Positions 1-11,539 of a DNA stretch of 64,000 bases are shown here, in pieces (positions within the stretch are counted from its first letter, which is position 1; each line of letters starts with the position of its first letter). The position numbers and the translations under genes were made by a program. Location of the stretch: positions 1-64,000 of the forward strand of contig NADL03000095.1 in the NCBI GenBank assembly GCA_002205965.3, in the 5' to 3' direction. The notes under the pieces were generated by a model, which saw nothing but the letters and a program-made list of their open reading frames with translations, ran no database searches and was not told where the DNA came from. The DNA is from Kappaphycus alvarezii (Eukaryota; Rhodophyta; Florideophyceae; Gigartinales; Solieriaceae).

Positions 1-480
1 GACTAAATTTTCATGGTTAATGTTAATATTGCTAAATTATCTCCAATAAATCGCTGGTAAATCGCTCCAAATAATTTCAGCCAGATTCACGGGTGTCTGC
101 TGTTGCATTTTGCACCAAGCATTCACGTAGTCATCCAGTTGGGCTCTGTATGCTTTCCATTCATCGCCAGTTCCGGTACTTTCAGGTGTTTCTGGTCAGG
201 ATATTCATCCTCTAAAGGAATATGCGTCATTTTAGACAAGGTAGTATCCAAATTGATTTCTCTGGAGCCAGTTATATCGTACTGTAGTGGGCCTAGCTAT
301 AGCTCTGCAGTTATAAAACTGTTGCACCACTCGAAGAAGAAAATTTAGTTCTTGGTTCCAAGCGCGCCCTATTTCAGGGGGGTACTTCCCCGGGGTAGTC
401 GCCAAGCTCGGTTGTCCACGGCTCTTTATTTCAAGGAAATTGTTCCTGGAGTAATCGGCAGTCGGGACTTCCACGAATCA
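1..480 (-). pseudogene. Unrecognised protein remnant at the left edge
   Basis: The minus strand has an open stretch of about 80 codons (474-232). A second protein-like stretch nearer the edge contains GDEWKAYRAQLDDYVNAWC followed by a hydrophobic, tryptophan-containing segment. The two stretches do not share one frame, so this is probably the decayed end of a gene that continues outside the window. I recognise no family. The regular amphipathic composition argues against a chance frame, but not strongly. It could be a gag-type or transposon-associated protein. Confidence 0.2.
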
Positions 481-1142
481 ACTTACCGGACGGGGTAAAG
501 ATCATACCCAGATATCGGGGAAGAGCGTGGTTGCGTGTTGCAAAGTTGGTATTTTGGTTGCTTCTTGTTATTCAAATTGTTACTTCCTCTGCTCCCGTAA
601 GAGCGGTTAAAGTCCTTTTATAGTTTTATATCCAGATAGAAATCACTGTATGAAATAGTGCACCCTCAAAAAGGACGAGGAGAGTAATCAAATGATTTGA
701 TGCGGGGACTAAATGAGAAGAGTGAGAAACAAAATTATTTCATAAAATTAGTAAATCACGGAGAGACAATTAGATTATTATAACGGCGATTCAAGACAAT
801 TACTCCTTAAGCAGCACCCCAGCTGCCTCCCTTTCTTTTTCATAATCTTCGAGATATAAGTTTCCGTGCATTCCAAGATTTTTTTGGCGTTTAACGCTGT
901 TGAAGGCGGTGGGTGCACTGACTTGAATCAGTGCGTATTCTTATTCAGTAGGAGGCAAAAAACGGAAAGCGTGGAAAATACCTTCTCTGCCACGCAAAAC
1001 GCCGATAACCATCTGATGAGTGAGAAAGTAGTTCGATAATTCGGAAGGACTGGGTCGGTGGCGCACAATAAGCCGAGATATGAACGGCTTGAAGGTAGTG
1101 CCATAAATATATCCAGACTACCATTTGATCCCGGAGACCTAG

Positions 1143-1754
1143 GATGGTAGCACAGCCGAGCCAAGGCTGTCCGAATATGGGGACCTAGACATCGACAGCG
1201 GTGTTAACGAACTTAGTGAGCTCCAAAATGGCCAACGGGTCAGAGTTTGTGCCACTCTGTTCGTTAGAAAATGCAGAGAAGAAGATTTGACGCAGACCGT
1301 CAGGTCCTCGGGGACTTTGGTGTGGGAGAACCGGAAGCTGGCGGCGAACCTTAGTTTCAGTGAAAACAAGAAGATATGGCAAGACATGGCGTTGGGAGAG
1401 ATGATCGGCCGTTTGAGTTGGGGCGGGGTGAAAACCAAGGAAACTGTCCTTGTGATTTTCGGTAGCAGGGATAGGGGAAGAGATAGAACATAGAGCGGAA
1501 GCAGCATTTCTGAGGGTACCCTGTTTTACAAGCTTCCGACAGCGAGACAACATATCGGAACAAGGGCGGCATACACTTGAAGGGTGACAAACGAACGCAT
1601 CCACAACTTCTATGTACAGCTAGTTCCATCGATGGTCAAGTGCGAGTTGAATGCGCGGGCGAATAAGGCTAAGCACATATATGCGGGTTTGATTTCTTGG
1701 CTTGCGGAGGCCATATCGTCCAAGGACGAATTTTCCAACAGCAAAATGCGATAG
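1143..1754 (+). pseudogene. Unrecognised reading frame with two in-frame stops
   Basis: One plus-strand frame is open for about 116 codons (1143-1490) and resumes in the same frame after each of two stop codons, ending at 1754. The translation looks like protein: a charged N-terminal part (ELQNGQRVRVCATLFVRK), then ENRKLAANLSFSENKK, and a C-terminal helical part with ISWLAEAISSKDEFSNSK. I recognise no domain or catalytic motif. Because the frame survives across the stops, it looks like a gene disabled by point changes. The minus-strand frames here are shadows. No promoter or splice signal was identified. Confidence 0.25.
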
Positions 1755-1799
1755 AGGTATTCGTATTGGTGGTAGCAGGAGATGCAATAATTAAATCTG

Positions 1800-3155
1800 T
1801 GAAAGCGATGAAATTAGAGGGTGTGTATCTCCGATCGAAAAGTATTCGGTAGGTACTGAAAAGGGGGTATGAAGAACCGAGAGATAGTAAGAGAATTAGG
1901 AATCGGATGGAAGGAGGTAGCTGCGAAACTCATGATTGTAGTTCAATTTGTACACGTACTGTACTTTCACTAGCAGAGCTGATTTTTATGATCTTTTTTT
2001 GGATCTAATTTTTGGACGTGTCCGCCGCCACTGCGAACAGCAGGTACCGTACTTTACAGTAAGGGCTTCGTCGACTGTCAGTCCTCGTTGATCTTGATAC
2101 TTTACACTCACCCGGCGAGTCTGAGGGAGCGCGACTCAGACCGCCCAGCCCCCACCTTGGACCTGATATTTTACACGCGAAAATCACTCATTGGGCTAAG
2201 TGTCGACCTAAGTCATCTCTAACTTGGATATTTATTACTTGCCTGACATTTACTTGACCTACCCACCGTTGGAGATAGTGCTAACTGAGCTGACTAGTAT
2301 TTATACCTACCTGGCCACTAGGACCCTGGATTAAACAGCCACCCGGTGTTGGCTCTGAGCTTTACTCCCAACTTCCGCCTTTTCAGAAACCTTGCCAACG
2401 GCAATTTTGGCTATAGCCAAGTTTATCCGCCCGGGTCCCTCTTTCTATTTCCCCCCATCTCTATCCAATATTATAATACCCCTTCTGTTGTTTGTTTGTG
2501 ATATTTACTCACACTTGGCGAACCGGACTCGGCGTGTATATACAAATAGGAACTTCAAGGTTGTCGTTGGTGACAATATCCTTAATCTCCAAAGGAATAT
2601 TCAGCACTTTTGACGCACTAATACATCTTATTTGTCCATTACTACACCCCTGGTGTGTAAGATTCTTTGGAATAGATCCTTATCAAGTTTCTAGCATTTC
2701 GCCGGACCACGGTCCGGCCTTGTAACCCGGAGGACAAGTATACCGTCCAGCAGTCCAAGGAATTACCCCGCTCTCCAACTCCATTTCTCCTCGCCGTCGG
2801 CGAGCTGTGCTACTGCATCGAAGGGTGCTTAAAGAGAAAGAGGGACAGCGAACACCCTGTGGGTCTTGATGTGTGTGTGTTGGGTTTCTCATTGTTTAAC
2901 GGTGTTCCGTTCCTAGACGAGAAGAACTGCGAACCGCGCATTGCACTACACAAATCTGTTCTCTCGACCTAGAACTTATTGGATTAACTCCGAAGCCGAA
3001 GAAGATTCTCAATACTGTCGCCCCTGGTAACTCTGCTTCCAAGTAAGAGCTTACTTCTTTCGTCGTTGAGGATTGGAGACGCCCCTTTATCAACCGTTGT
3101 TAATTTTTAGGTTCTTCGTGGTCAAGTGGCCACCGGCGGATAAGGAATATTTGGA
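1800..3155. other. Gene-free stretch, possible leader of the gag-like remnant
   Basis: No open frame here is convincing. The stretch is C+T rich in its middle (2340-2800). It precedes the gag-like remnant and could hold an old LTR or leader, but I found no matching repeat in the window to prove that. Confidence 0.2.
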
Positions 3156-3159
3156 TTAC

Positions 3160-4110
3160 GAAGTGGAATGTCTTCCGTTGGATCTAGTCGCCCTCGTACT
3201 CGAGCTTGCACTGCACCAAAAGTTTTAGCCACCTCAACAGTCCCCCGTATGCAGACTCGTTCCAGGTCTGTGGCCGGAGACATACCACCTGTCACGGAAG
3301 CAACCCCACAGGACATTGACTCTCGCTGCCTGGAGCATGATACTTCTCTCCGGAGGAGATTTGCACCTTGGTGCGCACGGAGATTGACACTGTTAAAGGA
3401 GAGATAACTGCAATTCGGGAATCTCTGAAGACACGTGAAGTCCGATGTGATGTTGACTTTAGTCAGCAAGAGACCTGTGTAAACAGCATAAGTGACTTAA
3501 AGGCTGTTGTAGGAACCCCGCGGGATGAGGTTGCCACTCTGAGTCTGGATGGTAACCGTCTGCTGGAAGACCTAGCTGTAGAAAATGCTACAGTTACAGA
3601 GAGAGCCGAACGTATCAGTACCCGTCTAAGTCGTCTCGAGTATTGGACCGTACCGGGTACCCAAACTCTCGATATTAACCCGTACCAGGAGTTATCGGTA
3701 TTACCGATATTGAAGGACCCCGTAGTAATGACGGCGAGGATGATGATAAGGATGGAGATCATCGACGTCGTCATCGTTCGCAACAAGGAAGAAAAGCAAA
3801 GTCAAAGTCCTTAAACAAGAACAGGGTAAAGAAGAACAATAGGAACTTACATAAGGACTCATCGTTGTCTGAATCTTGCTCGCTCGACGGAATTGGAGAA
3901 GATGATTCTGCAGACTCTTCTACGGATTCCGATTCGGATCTCTCTCTGGATGAACCCGGACGTCCGAAAGGAACATATGACAAAGCGCGAGTCGCGAAGA
4001 AGTCCGAGAACCGCTCTTATTGAGGAAAGGTCCGAACTGTATCAGCAACCTATGGTAGACCCACCTATGGATTGCGCGCAAAATACGGCTTATGAGCTTG
4101 AATGAATGGA
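3160..4110 (+). mobile_element. Gag-like coiled-coil remnant of an LTR-type element (fossil)
   Basis: Plus-strand frames start with a basic, Ser/Thr/Pro-rich N-terminus (residues such as RPRTRACTAPK). They continue into a predicted coiled coil with heptad-spaced leucines and many Glu/Arg (TEIDTVKGEITAIRESLKT and onward), and end in a Ser/Asp/Glu-rich tail. This order (disordered basic start, helical coil, acidic tail) is common in capsid-type proteins of LTR elements. No zinc knuckle, protease or reverse transcriptase follows. The stretch lies directly upstream of the LTR-like copy at 4560-5772 and may belong to the same element. It is broken in several places. The family assignment is inference; a decayed host coiled-coil gene is the alternative. 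Confidence 0.33.
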
Positions 4111-4559
4111 CTTTTGAGTGAGATGCCGACAAATTTCTCTGTGAGTTCGTCCAAAGCGAGATAGAAAGCGCCATTTACATGATTGAAACAGATGTCATCA
4201 GAAAGTCGAGGGCTACAAAAGGGTCGTTGGTATGAAAGCAACCTATTAAAATATGCTTCGCCATGGATTCAAGATTCACTGTGTTGTTACAGAAACAGTC
4301 CTTTCTATAGAAGGGTATTCTCCACAAACTTCTGTCTTCTCCTTCCCCGTGAGCTTTCAAAAAGAACTCTTCCTATCAATTTTTTTTAGGAACAAAATCG
4401 TGAAACGAATTTTCCCATGTATCCAAATTCGCTGTGCAACTCCATTTGTATTTTCTCTTTGAGCATTTTAGTCCTCCTTTTTCAAAATAGGAATGTTTCG
4501 ACAATGATCCGTTTCGTCCTTCAAATTCAGTTCCAATATTTTTCAAGTAGATTTCTAGT

Positions 4560-5772
4560 TGGTGTTCTAATCTTATGCAAATTCAAAGCTCTGGTACTGC
4601 CTCACATTTTTTTTTCGTCCAAGGCCGTGAAACTTTTCGAATACGTTGCCCCATTTAAAGCCCGAAATCCACGTCGTTGAGGCAACCCCCCGCCATCAAC
4701 TACCGCTAGACTCACCCTTCTTTTGCCCTCAACATGACCAAACTCCGCCCGTCCCTAACCATCGCCAAGTCATCCGGGGGCCGCTGTCCCTTCAACGCTC
4801 TGGCCCTGATGGCAAATGGTCCAACCGACTACGACTACTACTGTAGAAGAATGGACCGGGAAAGCGTTCAGTAGTGGCTCCGCCGCAACTTCTTCGAGCA
4901 GGCAGAAGAGGCAGAGGCGGAGGTAGAAGAATAGGAAGAAGAGGAGGAAGAAAGGGAATACTGGGTGGAGCCGTGGGAGCGACAAATGTACAACGGTGGG
5001 AAAGCTCCCATTGAGAACGAAGGGGAGACTAGGGAGTAATCGTTATCTGTAACTCTTCTGAGGAAGATGAAGAGAAGTATGAAGAGGAGGACGAAGAGAA
5101 TGAGGGGGAGGGAGACATGGAAAGTGCTGGAATAGTGGAGAAGGTGCCAGAAAGTATGGACTAGGTGGTCCCGACTCTGGAACCGGATGGGGGCATCTTC
5201 AGCGGTCTAGATATTTCCCAGGAGGCAATGGAGAATTCTAAGCTGTTCGCGGATATTTGTATGGACTTCTTGGGTGGGACGGATATTTTGGGGGAACTGT
5301 TTGGCTCTGATCTAGAGGACTAAGATATTAAGGAAGAAATCTATATATTTACTCTGATAATATCTGCTGTCAGTCTTTCTCGTTCACAGGATTCCATTTG
5401 ATGCACTTTATGGTTCTTAGTATGTTTGTTTGAGACTTAAGGGTTAGCAAAGAAATATATATAAGCAGAGGAAACTGCCTCCTCTTGTGGAGGTCAAGAA
5501 AATTGGCAGACAACTTCGAGTCAAGTCCAGAGTAGTAGGAAGTTGAGAGTTAGCTTCAGACCCAAGAAAAATTTCTCTTACGCTGGTCACAGAGCATCCG
5601 TGGTAGACCCTGCCCCTTCTATACTTGCTTGTAGCCCTCTCAACTTTCGTTGCTACCCAAACCCTTTTTGTTCGTTCAATTATACCACGGTAGCAATTTT
5701 TTCGCCTGCAACACCTCTTTCTTGGGGTAGCCGGTTCTGAGTATCTCTTCTCCCGACGACTTACCCTTACCA
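4560..5772 (+). mobile_element. Diverged LTR variant, copy A, carrying an acidic ORF (fossil)
   Basis: From about 5335 to 5772 the plus strand matches, in reverse orientation, the promoter-to-end part of the Gypsy LTRs at 25100 and 31872. Shared landmarks include the TATATAAG box (5457-5464) and the end close to CTCTTCTCCCGACGACTTAC. The upstream part differs from those LTRs. Instead of non-coding U3 sequence it holds the remains of an acidic ORF (about 4732-5325). The ORF is preceded by an ATTTAAA box near 4655, which has a counterpart in copy B. The left end is uncertain. The copy is old, clearly more diverged than copy B, and its ORF is broken in about four or five places. Confidence 0.5.
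4732..5325 (+). pseudogene. Acidic SIM-bearing ORF, broken copy in LTR variant A
   Basis: This stretch aligns along its length with the uninterrupted ORF at 40386-40820. Shared blocks are the N-terminal NGPTDYD..RRMDRE, a Glu-rich middle, a VIVI core followed by Ser/acidic residues, and a C-terminal DILxELFGSDxED. The VIVI-plus-acidic block has the form of a SUMO-interacting motif. The N-terminus may start further upstream than in copy B, because an in-frame ATG precedes it (MTKLRPSL...). The ORF is broken in several places and cannot be functional as it stands. Its product is unknown; the role of the motif is inference. Confidence 0.4.
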
Positions 5773-6168
5773 CACTGATAGGGTCCGACTAGGCATTCGG
5801 GGAGAAAAATTAAAAACAGGGGACCGAATGAAATTTGAGCTCTTTTATGAGGTCCTATTGGTTTCTTGTAGGATCAAACTTCGAGGAAAGCAAACAGAAG
5901 GTGCAGTAGGGCGTGATATGGCATGTGGGCAGCCGAAAAGCCGACTTGTAGCAAAGTTAACGCAAAGTTCGGGGCTGACTCTGGAGGCTAAGGTGGCGAA
6001 TAGTGCCGGAGGAATTGGAAGAACAAGTTGTTCTACATAACAAGGTCTTGTTACTTTTTTTCAGTCCATCTTTCACTCTTTTCAAAGTTTAATTTTTTAG
6101 GTATAACGCAGCATTACATTTTAATCCACCAGCTGTAAACAAATATTGTAATATTTTAATGTTAAAAG
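5773..6168. other. Gene-free gap between LTR variant A and LINE A
   Basis: A 70-codon frame (5828-6040, plus) has no recognisable family and I do not call it. The remainder is AT-rich, including a T-rich stretch near 6050-6110. Nothing else is seen. Confidence 0.2.
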
Positions 6169-6203
6169 TGTGGGGGCATCTTTATGGCGGTGAGAACAAG
6201 CAC

Positions 6204-6960
6204 TCAGAGGCGCCGGGAAGGAGTAGAATAGAAACCAATCAGAGAGGTGTCGGGAGAGGACCTGACGAGCTTGCATGCCGTGCAGGCAAAAGGTGAAATG
6301 GGGAACGAAATCGTGAAAATCTTGACAGGGAGGGAATTACAGCCCCTAGCGGTGTGGACGGCAAGGCAGCAGGAGAACTGTACGCCTTTGGGCCCGAGGG
6401 CACCATAGATGTTGATGCCGATTGGAGTAAGCAGGATATTGGAGGAACGGCAAACATCCCCGTAATGTGAATATATGGACCGTTCTGTGAGGGCTGCTGC
6501 GGTGGCTCCGCACAGGGTGCCCTGTTGGAGTCGGGACTGGACGAAGGGATGAGCGACAGTAACATCCAACGCTAGTTCGCGGTGATCGAGGCCGTAAGCC
6601 CTTGGAATGTAAACGTTAACAGGAAGCGCCGAAGGAGAAGGAGCAGAGGTGGAGTTAGATGGAATGGGGTGTTCAAGTAGAGCGGTAATGCCAACATCCT
6701 CGCAAAAGCGGTGCAGAGCATCTCGGAGGACATTTTGACGGCAGGTATGGCTGTCGTCGTACTTGCAAGTAAGAGCGTGCTTAACATCGAGATCGGGAAG
6801 CGTGGCCACCTTATTAGAGCGTCTTGAGCAGACGGGACAGCGTGTGTTGCCAGGAAAGAGAGGCATTCCGAGACGGAGGGATACAGAAACAATCCATGAT
6901 TGCGTAAAGAGGTATGTGCCACAGGGGGGTGAGGGAGAGTACAAAACCCAGAGCAATAAG
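6204..6960 (-). pseudogene. LINE A zinc motif and restriction-like endonuclease domain
   Basis: An open minus-strand frame of 250 codons begins in the thumb region. It contains CPVC (about 6829-6840), a downstream KHALTC, then a histidine/arginine patch (HTCRQNVLRDALHRFC) and LALDVTVAHPF (about 6560). In R2-like LINEs a CCHC motif precedes a PD-(D/E)XK nuclease; the Asp in DVTV is the likely catalytic Asp equivalent. The C-terminal end has decayed across two frames. Confidence 0.6.
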
Positions 6961-7562
6961 AGGGTTCGCAGGCAGAGAGCAAGCGAACCCAGTTGGCGGT
7001 AGATGAAGAATGGAAAAGGCGGTCAAATTTCGCAGAAAGAAGTTCAGATGTGATAGTGGATTGGAGGCATTCAACAGGGACCGGAGAACTGCAGCACTTG
7101 AAAAGAGCAGTGCTGGTCAGGGCAAAGAAAGTGATGGATGGCGGGTTGTGAGCAGAGAAATAGCCGAACTGGGCACTTCCTGGACAAGAACATCGGCGGA
7201 AAACGCGAGGAGGGCAGAGAACAGGCAAAAAGAATCGATCACAGAGGCATCGTAGGCAGCTTCTGTGATATAAGTAGCTAGAAGTAGACCAAGGCTGCCA
7301 TTGGAGATCAGGAGGGAAGCTTGGTCCCATACCTGCTCCGAGCAAGGGCCGTCAACCTGTGTGAACACTTCCCGCTGCTTCCTATCGAAGCTGACGGCTA
7401 AAGCCGTAGATTGATTGGGGGAAAGAGCTCTCAACAGATAGACGCCCTTCCATGCGCTGATACAGAAACAAAGAATAGAATATACGCCAGCTGCGCGTCA
7501 TCTAGAGCCAACAAGCTGGAGATAACGTGATCGATATCAGCTTGACAGGATGCGAAGAAGTC

Positions 7563-8620
7563 CTAAATAAAAGCATTAGAACCAACTGGGGAGCCCGGAA
7601 CCGTAAAGCCCTGGGGTGTTGAGTAAGGAAAAGGTAGGGCAAGGACCGGAAGAGCAAGGGAAGGGATATAAACTTGTGGTTTGGTGAGGTTCACAGAGAA
7701 ACCAATCTCTGCTCCATGCTCTTGGAAAAAACGGAGGGCAGCGGGAGCAAAAGAGCGATTGACAACCAAATTACAATCATCGGCATACCATGCATTCGAA
7801 GAAGGACGGAAATGTTCCTGAAACGAGAGGACTAGCGGGTGAAGGGCGAGGGCGAAAAGTAGAGGTACCACGGGGTCGCCCTGTTGAGTCACAGTCGCGC
7901 TGCGAATAGGGAAATCGGCGCGGGAGAGGAAGGACCTCGCCCTTTAGCAGTAATAAACCCCGAGGGAGAGCCCAGGAGCATGCTGGATGACTGCGTCGGG
8001 AATGTGCTACCGGTAAATGCTGTTGAATACTTTTTGAGCATCCAATTGTATCAAGACATGCTGGCGAAATTCAGGACGATGGGTCAAGCGTCGGACCTCG
8101 TGAATGACGGCATCTGTGCCGTCCCTAAATCCGACTTCCACTTGTTGGGGAAGAAGGTAGAATGCTGGGGAAGTCGAGGCTTTGAGGACGAGAGGGCGGG
8201 CGATGAGGCGTCGAAGCAATAACCCGACTGCGTTCGGGCGGATGCCGCCGTTGGGTTTGGGGAGGCCTCAAAGGCGCCCACCACAGAAAAATGCTCGACA
8301 AGATTCGGACAAAGAACCATCGCAGCCCTGGTTGACGAATTTGTTCAGCATATATAAGCAGTCACGTTGTGATAGACACCTCCAGACGGCCGGAGCAAAA
8401 TTCGAAGGAACACCGAGGAGAGACCGTCAGCTCCGGGGGCGATGGAGCAGTCAAGGCTATGTACATCTCGGCGGACATCAGCAACTAAGAAAGTAAGAGG
8501 GGACGGGAGGCTGGAGCGGGGCACAGGAAACACAGGCGAGGGCGGTGTAGGGTGTAGAGACTTCAGGGTACGAAGGTTAGCGGAAGTGGCGGGAACCGGC
8601 ACGGAAACCTAAAGCAATGC
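7563..8620 (-). pseudogene. LINE A reverse transcriptase domain
   Basis: Read on the minus strand, motifs occur in the expected order: SIAPGADGLSSVFLRILLRP (fingers), LLRRLIARP, VEVGFRDGTDAVIHEVRRL, LIQLDAQKVFNSI (palm, first catalytic Asp), QQGDPVVPLLFALALHPL, and WYADDCNLV with the catalytic YADD box at about 7775-7795. These are standard reverse-transcriptase landmarks. The frame changes several times and stops occur, so the domain is inactive as it stands. LINE B (34106-34756 and 33806-34069) shares the same signature phrases. Confidence 0.8.
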
Positions 8621-9487
8621 GGCAGCTGCTCGGGAATGAGTGCCTTGATAAAAAATTGCCTGCATCGATGATGAGGAGAGAGAGAGGTCGATGAAATAGA
8701 AGTTGGACAAAGATGCAGAAAAGCGACCAGGCTTCCCGAACGAGATCATCGAAAAGTCTGCTGTTGGCCAGACGGATACGTTCGGCAAGGCCGGAGCAAG
8801 TTTCTTGCCGGCGGAATTGGCGAGAGAGCGGGCGGTTCGGATCGAAGAACAGCTTTGGAAGTGAAAGAATCCTGCAGAAGAGTACGTTATCAATGGGTAG
8901 AGGAGGGTGCGGAAATAACGCGCTGTAAAGCACTGTATTACAGATCACATGCAGCGACCTGCACCGGGCGAGGGATGTACGGTAATGCCGGGATATCGGA
9001 CGAAAAGAGGGCAAGAAAGGAGAGGGACGGTGCTTCAACCGGAAAAGAGGAAGATCCAGGACATCGATCAGAATCTGTAGAGCTTGGAAGGGTGTTGCTA
9101 TAAAAATCAGGCATTATGAGGAAGAGACTTGCATAGCGGCATCAGCAACTGGCGCATAGTCTTGTAGAGGAATATGTTCGAGCAGAGAGTAGGGGTTAGG
9201 CTCCTCTGCATTACGGGAGGACGGGGAAGGATTCGGTACGGTTACCATGTGTTGACGGGCTGAGGATTCGGTTGGCGCGGTCGGTCCCACAAGAATCCAT
9301 CCATCATCGTCTGCATGAGGAAGGGGTGCGGTATGTCAAGACGCCGGCATTTGAGTGTTCGGAAGGCGGGGGCGTCGGTTCTACCGGACCAGTAGAGGAA
9401 GGGTCTTGAGAGTTTCATAGACGAGAGATTCGAAAGCACTTAGGGACTGGGGGAAGTTGAGTAGGAACCCAAGTGCAAGTGGGAGCT

Positions 9488-10540
9488 TCAAGACGTGCAA
9501 TTTCTGAAGGCTCCCAGCCGAGACGGAGGCGAGCTCAAATTCGGGGAGGTCGGTGGGGAGCTGGAGCTGAGCGGAAAAATCCAGCGCGGAGACACAATGT
9601 AGTTGTCTGACTGCTTCGTGAGCCCACAAAAGGCCTTGTATGCAGCTGGAAGGGAGCAAAAGTCCCGTTTTTCAGAACAGACAAAGAAGATGTGGGGATT
9701 GTCGGTACGGACGACTGAACAAGAACCGGGGAATCCACCTTCTAAGATGGCCCGACGAAACTGGGAAGGATCTTGGACAGGGAACTCATTGGGTGAAGTG
9801 ATACGGACAAAGAGTTTCTCGTGTCCACCGAAAGGACTGCGGGAAGTGCGCCAGACGGCACTGGCAAACTTGTTGGAGAGGCGGTTAGAGGGAAGAGATC
9901 CCTGATCTGTGAAGCCGGCACAACCGAGAACAGGAAGACGTTGCAGAAGCTTCTGCTTAGTGGGACGGCTAACAGCATCAGCATATGCCGGAGACATAGA
10001 CTGTCCCGAGAGAAGAGGAAAACCCTCAGCGTCGTCGGGAGGTGAGGAAGGTGAAGGCGGGTTGAAGTCTACCAACGCATTCAGTACAGGTAACACGGCA
10101 CGGAATTGAGCGTTACTTGGGAACGAAGGGTGTAGGGCATGGACAGCAGGTGTAAAGGGCAACGTGGAAACAAACTAGAAGACATAAGCAGCATCTTTAA
10201 GATGGAGAGAGCCGCTGAGAAGAAAAGAAGAAGCAACGAGGAAATCCAGGGCAGCAAGGGCAAGAGGAACAACAGCGCCGGTAGCGGGCGTAGGGGCAGA
10301 CCGGGGAGCCATGTGAGCAGCAGGAGGACGGGTGTCACAAGCAAGATGAGAGGGGCAAAAGCTTGCAGCCAATAGGAAGCGAAAACGGAGACCACAAAAT
10401 GAAACCCATTTTATGCGAAAGCAGTTTCCCAAAAGACCGCGTGGAAGCGTGAGGGGTGGCGGAGCAGGCGCTAGCTCGACAGTCGGGTAGTCACGCTCGA
10501 GAGGCGCCGTCGCAGGAGAGAGCACGGCGCGAGGGGTAGG
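9488..10540 (-). pseudogene. LINE A N-terminal region
   Basis: An open minus-strand stretch of about 224 codons (10162-9488) is Pro/Ser-rich at first and then more structured (FVRITSPNEFPVQDPSQFRR, HIFFVCSEKRDF). It is preceded by a shorter open stretch (10525-10175). I recognise no named domain. By position it corresponds to the ORF1-like or nucleic-acid-binding N-terminal part of such elements. The 5'-truncated relatives B, C and D/E lack it, so only this copy shows it. Confidence 0.45.
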
Positions 10541-10715
10541 GTAATCTGTGAGAAGGAGAGTAAAGGGGAAGAAGGAAAGAAAACGAAGTTAAAAGTGTTG
10601 ACACCAGTATGACAACAATATAGTGCCAACAGATGTGATTTACATTTAATATTCTCGCATTATATATATGCAACGCGAACTGTACTCGTACGCAACTTTT
10701 AACAACCGGGGGGAG

Positions 10716-10910
10716 TGTGTTGAGTACGCGAGTGTAGGGTCGCGCGCGAGGTAAGGGAAGGAAGAGTGACGCGGAGAAAGGGGTGATTGACGATCCGAGA
10801 AAGGATGTGGGGTGTGCTGGAATTTGGAAAATTGTTGATGTTGTTGAACCTTTCTCTCTCTCTACTCTCCTTCTCGCTATGGCTGTTATATACTGCACTG
10901 TACATTATCA
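10716..10910 (+). mobile_element. Possible copia-type LTR with adjoining polypurine tract (fossil)
   Basis: A G-rich tract (CCGGGGGGAG, 10706-10715) is followed at once by TGTGTTGAGTACGCG. This junction is typical of the 3' end of Ty1/copia elements. The segment could end at ACATTATCA (10910), giving TG...CA ends and about 195 bp. I found no second copy in the window and no copia polymerase, so it may be a solo or truncated remnant. The assignment rests on the junction alone. Confidence 0.28.
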
Positions 10911-11356
10911 AAATGAGCGAGCTGTAGTACAGTACCAGCGAAGTTTCTAGAAGTAGACATGTGTGCTACTTGAGGGTGTTGGATGGCGTACAGTGCGGGC
11001 GAGGTGCAACAAAGTACCTATATGCCACAGATATCTCGAACCCCGCACCTCCCTTCCAACCCTCCGACTAATTCCCTTGCAGCTATTTTCCTCTATTTAC
11101 TCTTGAGCTTCCCCTGTTTTCACCAGGCGAGTACAGTACTTCGCCCAAATGTCCTCGGCATTCCAAATCGTTCACAAAAAAGAGTACCAAAAAGGATTCT
11201 TTAAAAAAATTGTTCACATAATGTTTATTCAATGAATATTGCTTTAACTCACATAATTTTTATTCAATAAACATTGCATGACTGCTATAAAGTATCCTCG
11301 CACCAAAAAATTATAAATTTAGTCCGTTTGTGGTTGCTACCGTATCTGTGTTTTTA

Positions 11357-11535
11357 GAGCATCTCCAACGGTAGGTTCATATCATTTACGGTACAGAACT
11401 TGCAATAATTCTGTTGGTTTAAAAAATTACTCTTCTTCCATAAGAAAATTAGACATGTACATTTCAATAATTGAAATGGACATGTCTAACTAATTTTAGA
11501 ATGGGCCACCCAGATTCGTTTGTCATCCCCAACGG
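11357..11535 (+). repeat. MITE-like segment with GAGCATCTCCAACGGTA end and inner palindrome
   Basis: The 17-mer GAGCATCTCCAACGGTA (11357-11373) occurs again, inverted and identical, at 56947-56963. About 75 bp inside lies a 41-nt near-perfect palindrome (11449-11489, arms TTAGACATGT and ACATGTCTAA, inner arms ATTTCAAT and ATTGAAAT). A degenerate CATCCCCAACGGTA sits at 11525-11538. Ends of this kind are seen on short non-autonomous DNA transposons. The far end and target duplication are not clear. Confidence 0.35.
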
Positions 11536-11539
11536 TACT

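Larger units (their letters stand above)
6169..10545 (-). mobile_element. LINE A, non-LTR retrotransposon with restriction-like endonuclease, broken
   Basis: The minus strand carries, in order, an N-terminal Pro/Ser-rich region (10540 to about 9490), a helical linker (9040-8600), a reverse transcriptase (about 8600-7560), a thumb/linker (7435-6960) and a C-terminal zinc motif plus endonuclease-like domain (6960-6204). The zinc motif reads CPVC then H-x3-C just before a stretch with DVTV. This layout is the one known from R2/R4/NeSL-type LINEs, whose nuclease lies after the reverse transcriptase. There are many stops and frame changes throughout. The 3' end is near 6169, where the minus strand reads ATAAAGATGCCCCCACAC, similar to the 3' tail of LINE B. 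LINE B is the closest relative in the window and lacks the N-terminal part. Confidence 0.75.

Noticed and set aside
1139-1629. Minus-strand frames of 90-139 codons
   Set aside because: Three overlap each other and are shadows of the plus-strand frame at 1143-1754, which survives across stops.
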